Positions 58,239-64,000 of a DNA stretch of 64,000 nt are shown in pieces. The notes under the pieces were generated by a model. It saw only the letters and a list, made by a program, of their open reading frames with translations, had not been told where the DNA came from and searched no databases. Each line of letters starts with the position of its first letter. Within the stretch, counting starts at the first letter, position 1. Source of the DNA: Membranipora membranacea (Eukaryota > Bryozoa > Gymnolaemata > Cheilostomatida > Membraniporidae); assembly GCA_914767715.1 (NCBI GenBank), contig OU612071.1:11699493-11763492 (forward strand). The letters are read 5' to 3'. A program made the position numbers and the translations under genes.

Positions 58239-59810
58239 GATGACTGCAGTGGGTCTGACTCTGAGGCTGTGTTGTGACCATGATTGATAGCTATGACTAT
58301 GATGGCCAAGTGGTGGTTCTGTGGGGTTCTGTTGACAGTCTCAATCAATCAACACAACAATAAAATCAATGAATCAACAACAAGCAATCAATCAACCACC
58401 AACCATCATCATCAATAATGAAATGATGATCATGATGATGATGATGAAAAAAAAACAAAAACAGACAGGTGTGCTTGCTTTGCTTTGTTGCTAAATATGC
58501 ATATTGATGAGAGGATTGGAGGGGTAAAAGTCAAGGGACTTTCTGGGTAACAATATATACAGAGCAATACTCCAGAGATTTTGGTAGCATTAGGGTAGCA
58601 CGAGGAAGTTTTTAGGGAGAAAAGATTTGCTCTATCTGTATTTTCCTGTAACTTCGTTGCATCCCAAAGTATTTATTAAAGGGCAACCAAGGTTTCAAAC
58701 AACTTCTCATTGATGGCCATTGATTAATAGCAGATTGCACCTTCTGCATGGGGAAAAAGACAAAATATAATTCGGATGATTATTCAGCCAGAATTCTTGT
58801 GAAACATTTCTTCCATCAGGTACTCAAACTCAGCTAAAAGAGAATACCACATAGCAGTATCCTGTTCCTGTTTTTATTTAGCCTGTGCTCTATAATTATT
58901 ACAGCAAAGTTTTGGAACCTCTCCTAAACTGAAGTGTTACCCAGCTTAGAGTCAGCAACTACTTTGAGTTTTGCATCGCGTAATGCACAAAGCTGATGCT
59001 GCCCAGCACATTACTTGCTACCCATTAATGCATTGCTGCGAAACCTTGGTTGCCCTTTAAGATGACATTGGAATGTCAATAGACAACAAAAAGTCTACTG
59101 GTTTCATATCAAAATTTTACTTTTATGTCCAGTGACAAAGAGAGGACAACTAATAATAATAACAGAAAAAGAAGACAATTCCTCATTACTTGATTCGAGG
59201 GTGGAACATTTTTCCCAACACTCTAACCATCCTTGCCTCTAACATTCGAGAGTTCGAGATAGTTAAATACGCCTATGATACTCATAACCTCAATGTTTCT
59301 TCGTCGATGTCACTGCGTATTCAGTTTGCACAAATCTTAACCTTTCCTTTATGTAGGCTTGTTACCAAATATTAAAACGATAATCACACACATCGTGTAG
59401 TACATTGAACAAAGCCTCGCCCACTAGGGAAGTCGACCACCGCTGGTATTCCTCGAGCTACAGGCATTTGGTGATACTCAATAGAGAGAGTAACTACCCA
59501 GAGATGTAGGGATTCAGCATTTTGAACTCACGATTCAATTCAAATAGGATGCTTTGGATTCAATTCAAATTGAATTTTATCAAACTCGGCGATGCACTAG
59601 ATTCAATTCAAGATTATTATTACATCCCTGGAACCACCACATAAGTCATCGAGTATCAGAGCTGATTTCATCACAGCAATCATTGCATTTCCATGTTAGT
59701 TTTGAGGTTGATCTGAGGCTAATTGAGAGGATCTTCGAGCTATGGGAATGCCTCCGAGCTGAGCTTAAAGGTTCAGCTAGCCCTTAACTGCTCGCACTAC
59801 AGTGAGCTGG
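58239..59810. other. Unassigned spacer
   Basis: Low-complexity caatcaatc and gatgatgat runs at 58340-58450; otherwise only short frames. Confidence 0.5.
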
Positions 59811-59860
59811 CTTGGCTGAGCGGTTAGCATTGGAGACTCTAATGCGGGAGGCCGGGTGCG

Positions 59861-59930
59861 AAAAAAGACAAATAAAAATTGTCCATAGTCCCACACCTGA
59901 AACTATGGACAATTTTTATTTGTCTTTTTT
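59861..59930. repeat. Perfect hairpin, 29-bp arms, 12-base loop
   Basis: Arms contain acaaataaaaattgtccat and its complement, loop cccacacctgaa. Follows directly on a truncated tRNA-like stretch (59812-59860, ggctgagcggttagcattgg) and lies about 90 bp before duplicon 3. Confidence 0.9.
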
Positions 59931-60750
59931 TTATCGCGAATAAAAAAACTAATTAACTAACTAGATTATACTGAGAAAATGAGTTAATGGGTGTGTAAAA
60001 TACAGCAAACTGTGATACGAAAATACAGCAGTCTTTTATCCAATAGATATGTTGGCTTTGGCTTCAAAAAGCACGACGTGCTTTGGGCCCCCAGTGCTTT
60101 TATAGTAGCCACTCCAGGCTAAAACACGTCAACTGTAGATAAGTTATTTTCTATGATATCAAAATATTACTTCGTCAAAAAACGAGTTCTTGTCAAAGGA
60201 AACAAAAATTAATTCAGTACCATAAACAAGGGACGTAAACATGGTTCGCTTACGAAAAGAGAGGGAAACGACAATGGTTGTTTTTCAAGTTAGCAACCAA
60301 AACATTCAAAATCCGGTGAAGAAGAATTGTCTGAGCTTCACTGTCTCTACATATTTCGCACCCCATCCCGTCCTTGACGAGGTCATCTGATTTATATGTT
60401 ACACACTCATAGACCATAAATTGAATATTCATTAATTTTTGTGGACCTCATTGTGGCTCAACAGAGTTGTCTACACTTCACACATGAAACCAGATGATAG
60501 ATCATGCTGTTATCAGGTAACACTAAAGCAGACAATCTTAACAAAGCAAGGGCTTTATACACCACCATTTGAAGAAAAAGTCATTTTCACTCACAGAGGC
60601 TATGTCTGTGTAAAATCAATGAGCTTTGTTTGAAAAGAATCTCACCTGACATTTCTATACCAGGGCCTTTCAATCCTTAACTCCTTATTCACTATCATCT
60701 CTGAATGTGCAGTCAAGGGGTACTTCTTCTTTATACAGTCTAACCACTCA

Positions 60751-61001
60751 TAGGTTGATGTAAGACCAAAGAGGAGTTAGTTATACCAAGGACTAAGAGT
60801 TGGAGACTCCTAGACCTAGGTTGATGTTTGACCAAAGACTAGAGCCTAGAGGAGTTAGCTATACCAAGGAGTTGGAGACTCCTAGGTCGATGTTAGACTA
60901 ACAGAGGTCAGGAGCTAGTTATACCAAGGAGTTAGAGACTCTAGTCTAACTCCAGTCATTGGTTATTATACATACACACTCCCTTGGTCGAACTGTTTTA
61001 T

Positions 61002-61042
<41 letters not shown>
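60751..61042 (+). repeat. 54-bp minisatellite, about three units, plus (AT)n, duplicon 3
   Basis: Same units as 1483-1870 with fewer, more irregular copies; the following (AT)n tract (about 61004-61041) is longer. In duplicon 2 the array (36539-36636 and 38578-38720) is split by a LINE. Confidence 0.85.
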
Positions 61043-61050
<8 letters not shown>

Positions 61051-61261
61051 CACTCATCGGATTGGTTTAACTAAATAATGAAAGTTCACCTTCACAAACT
61101 ATACACTGTGACTGTGACTATAATTGATAGAATGTTTATAAATAATAATGTAATTTAATATATGAGTTAGTTAAGGATCAGGATAAGCTCCGTTGGTAGA
61201 GCCCCGGACTCTTGATTGCAAAGTAGTGGGTTCGATTCTCAGTGGTGCTCTGTGCAACCTC

Positions 61262-61510
61262 CTGGGGGGTCTTTCAAATAGAAACAGCCAAAATCGCAAT
61301 CTGATCGCTCATTCACTCAGTGAGCGATACCTGCTAGGGCTGTCGCTTGCAGATCGCTCACTCATTGATGGAACTATATACATTCTGAGTGAGCGATCTG
61401 GGAGTGATTTTGTCTAATTAAAAGACTAAGTGAGTGATCATTTTGTGCGATGTGATAGTGATAACTTGCTTTAGTAAAGGATCACTCTTCCTAATTGAAA
61501 GACCCCCCAG
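61262..61510. mobile_element. MITE family 1, duplicon 3
   Basis: Orthologous to 2179-2427. Confidence 0.8.
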
Positions 61511-63784
61511 ATTAACAATTTGTGTGACTTGAAACCAGAAACAGGAAAGTTTTTTAGGGAAAACCAAAGACTAGTGCAGCTTGATAAAGTATATACCACA
61601 ATAAATAACTAACAAACTAGGCACTAAAACATGCATAGTATGCATGCAATCCTACAGCAATAATACTAGCCTGTCTTGACAAGCTAAATAGCCTACCTTA
61701 ATACCTGCTGGTATTACATTGGCAGCAGTATTAGTCGGATCTTTTTGACCGATCAATGAGACTTAGCACACCTATTTACGGGTCCCACTCATATCTTTTT
61801 GTTGTGGTACATTGAATAGACTAGGCCCCTATTTCTTGTCGTTCAACTAACGGATTGTTCACTTTTAATCAAAATTGCATTTTGTTATCCAGTGGTTTTA
61901 TTCACTTTTCAGTTTCAATGCCAACTTAGCAGTCCCAAAATTTAAAATGTCAATATCATACTTATGTAATTTATGTGATGGTAAGACAGGCAGGGCATAT
62001 TAGGGGATAAAGAAGAGAGGATCGGGTGGGAGGGTTTACGCCATGATCGGTCACTTAGACTTGTAAGTCTGTAGTTCGCCCATATCCAGTCATGGACCAC
62101 CCAAAACCTATAATGGAGTATCCATTCAACCATACATCCAATAATCAAACTCAATCTCCAGTTAACTTTGTACATAGTAAGTAGTAGGAGGTGGCTCAGT
62201 CGATTAGAGCGCCGTTCCTTTATTTAGCATGCATATGTTGACGGTTGTGGGTTCGAATCCCACTAAGTCCATTGGCCGTTGGGGTTCTGTTTGCCCCCAG
62301 GTGTGCTCCGACCTGCCTGGTAACAGAGAGCAATCTGGCGCAAATATTGCGGCCTCGCCAATAAGGCAACCACTATTTCGCCGTCCATGCTTTGGGATGT
62401 GGCTTGTGATGAGACAACTGATTTTAATCAACTTTTTTTCAATCAAAGAGTCAGCTTCCAGTTCCCCTGAGGTTTTATGGCATTTATTACTGCGGTATTA
62501 TCATAATAAGATCAGGCTTTGTAAAAGCTACAAACAGTTTTTTTTGGAAGCGGTTAGCACTGGGCCTACACTGGGCCTACACTGGGCCTAGATAGGAAGC
62601 CTTTAAATTAGAATAAGGGATGCTTTACAAAAGAAAAATATCACTATCACGTTGCTCAAAATTACCATTCACTTGGTCTTGGGGCTCCCAAATCACTCAC
62701 TCAGAATGTATATAGTTCCATCAATGAGTGAGCAATTTCTGAGGTAGCGTTCATTAAGTGAGCGACACAGATTGCGTTTTTGGCTGTTTTTAGTATATTT
62801 ATGTGTATATAGTATATGACCATTGTTTGTATGATGGAATATTTATGCTTATTTTGTTTCCATTTTTACGATTATCAGCTTTGAGAAGACCCTGAGTAGG
62901 TCTGTAGACATATGTGTCCAGAGAGGAGGAGTAATGATCCATCACTGCCCAGGATCAAGAAAAAATGTGATAAACCTCTGGCCCGAAGTTCTAGGGGAGG
63001 CAGGGAGGCTCTGCCTCCCCTAGAAAGCTAAATACAGTGGCCTCACAACACTATAATTGAATAAACCGTATCAGAATCAGCTCCTCTGGAATTTCCATTT
63101 GCTCATGCTAATGCCTTAATTTTTTCGGGGGAGAGCCTACAGGTCCCCTCCCCTATCATTTTTTTCTAAACTACTACATTCATATAAAACCCTGGATGAC
63201 TGACAGCCTCATACCAAACAGACATCTGGAGTACCGCAGTATAGCTTGTGCAATAAACACTTGGTGTGCCTGTTATACCCTGTCTAAGCTAAGAACAAGT
63301 TTGTTCCCTCTGTGGTGGCATAGGGTTATCGCCAAAGTCGATCATCTGGCACGGCGCCTCCATATCCGAATTTTGGGCTATCCCTTCGCCACCATAGAGG
63401 AAACAAACAAAACAAACTGGTGACTATCTAACAGGGAAATTTCCCTTGATTCCATTATTAATATATCGCATTAGAACTCTCAGCTGGTATCACTAAACAC
63501 CTGTCCACCTTTCCAGACATGCCTTTCAGCCCAAGCACCTGTTTGTATTCGTGTCAGACACTTCTACAGGTCACAATCTTAGGACTGGTCTATAAAGGCA
63601 TCATTAATATTCAAAAATGGTGAAATGAGTACTGCAGAGGCACCCATGTGTGTAAATATTTGCATTCTCAGTATCTTTAGTTTCCAAAGTAACATATCCT
63701 TTATTTTATTTCAATGCAGTAAGATAACGAAGCACGTGGAACCTTTAGGAACCTTTTCATTAGATAACCTTCCTCATCAAAACC

Positions 63785-63895
63785 TAGAGCAAGTTTGATC
63801 CATTTTCCCTCATTGGACATCCCCCCCCCCCCATACTGACACACCGGTTGAGGGGGGCAATTCCAATGAGGGAAAAATGGATCAAACTTGATCTC
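63785..63895. mobile_element. Foldback element, duplicon 3
   Basis: Same element and flanks; the right end has one base change (ATCTC for ATCTA). Confidence 0.7.
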
Positions 63896-64000
63896 ATCAA
63901 AACCAGGGCTCCAGTAGGGCCTATTGGCTCTTTCTCAAATTTACACTGTTTGAGGCTATAGTAGCACTTTAGGGGTTGTGATATTTGCTGAGGTAAAAAA

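Larger units (their letters stand above)
60023..64000 (+). repeat. Duplicon 3, cut by the window end
   Basis: Third copy, beginning with the sequence found at about 766 in copy 1 and continuing colinearly to the window edge, which corresponds to about position 4888 of copy 1. By that alignment a third gene start codon would lie about 2.1 kb beyond the window. The LINE and 480-bp insertions of copy 2 are absent. Confidence 0.9.

Overview
The window looks like non-coding-rich genomic DNA from a metazoan. It is AT-rich and contains short genes split by GT-AG introns, LINE retrotransposons, tRNA-derived repeats, hAT-like and other small inverted-repeat elements, minisatellites and microsatellites. 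The repeat types fit a marine invertebrate (echinoderm, hemichordate, tunicate or cephalochordate would all be compatible), but nothing here fixes the taxon, so that is a low-confidence inference.

Large-scale layout: the dominant structure is a tandem array of at least three long direct duplicates. Duplicon 1 runs from about 766 to 20480, duplicon 2 from about 35885 to 54955, and duplicon 3 starts at about 60023 and runs off the end of the window. They align base for base over long stretches, interrupted by element insertions and deletions particular to one copy. Between duplicons 1 and 2 lies a spacer (20.5-35.9 kb) with a nearly intact two-ORF LINE on the minus strand (28069-32290), decayed coding fragments (24.9-26.0 kb), and two minisatellites. 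Between duplicons 2 and 3 lies a short spacer (57.4-60.0 kb) with long perfect palindromes. The end of duplicon 2 is broken by a 1.9-kb inverted-repeat element inserted at a TA.

Gene content: each complete duplicon carries one plus-strand multi-exon gene that I do not recognise as a named gene. The spliced model is consistent in phase across all exons. It encodes a short basic cytosolic N-terminus, one transmembrane segment (type II orientation predicted), an array of duplicated 81-nt mini-exons, a very large exon encoding a coiled-coil stalk of internal 58- and 50-residue repeats rich in N-glycosylation sequons, and two C-terminal exons that together form a CUB-like domain. Copy 2 (43994-54158) is fully open, about 745 residues. 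Copy 1 (7032-19621) has five mini-exons instead of three and one extra exon, but an in-frame TAG inside the stalk. The N-terminal exon is almost unchanged between copies while the CUB exons differ strongly. Duplicon 3 ends about 2.1 kb before the expected start codon of a third copy.

Working interpretation (inference): a tandem, copy-variable family of membrane-anchored, glycosylated stalk-plus-CUB surface proteins, diversifying by exon duplication, internal repeat change and divergence of the terminal binding domain. Recognition, adhesion or immunity would fit, but no function is shown by the sequence.
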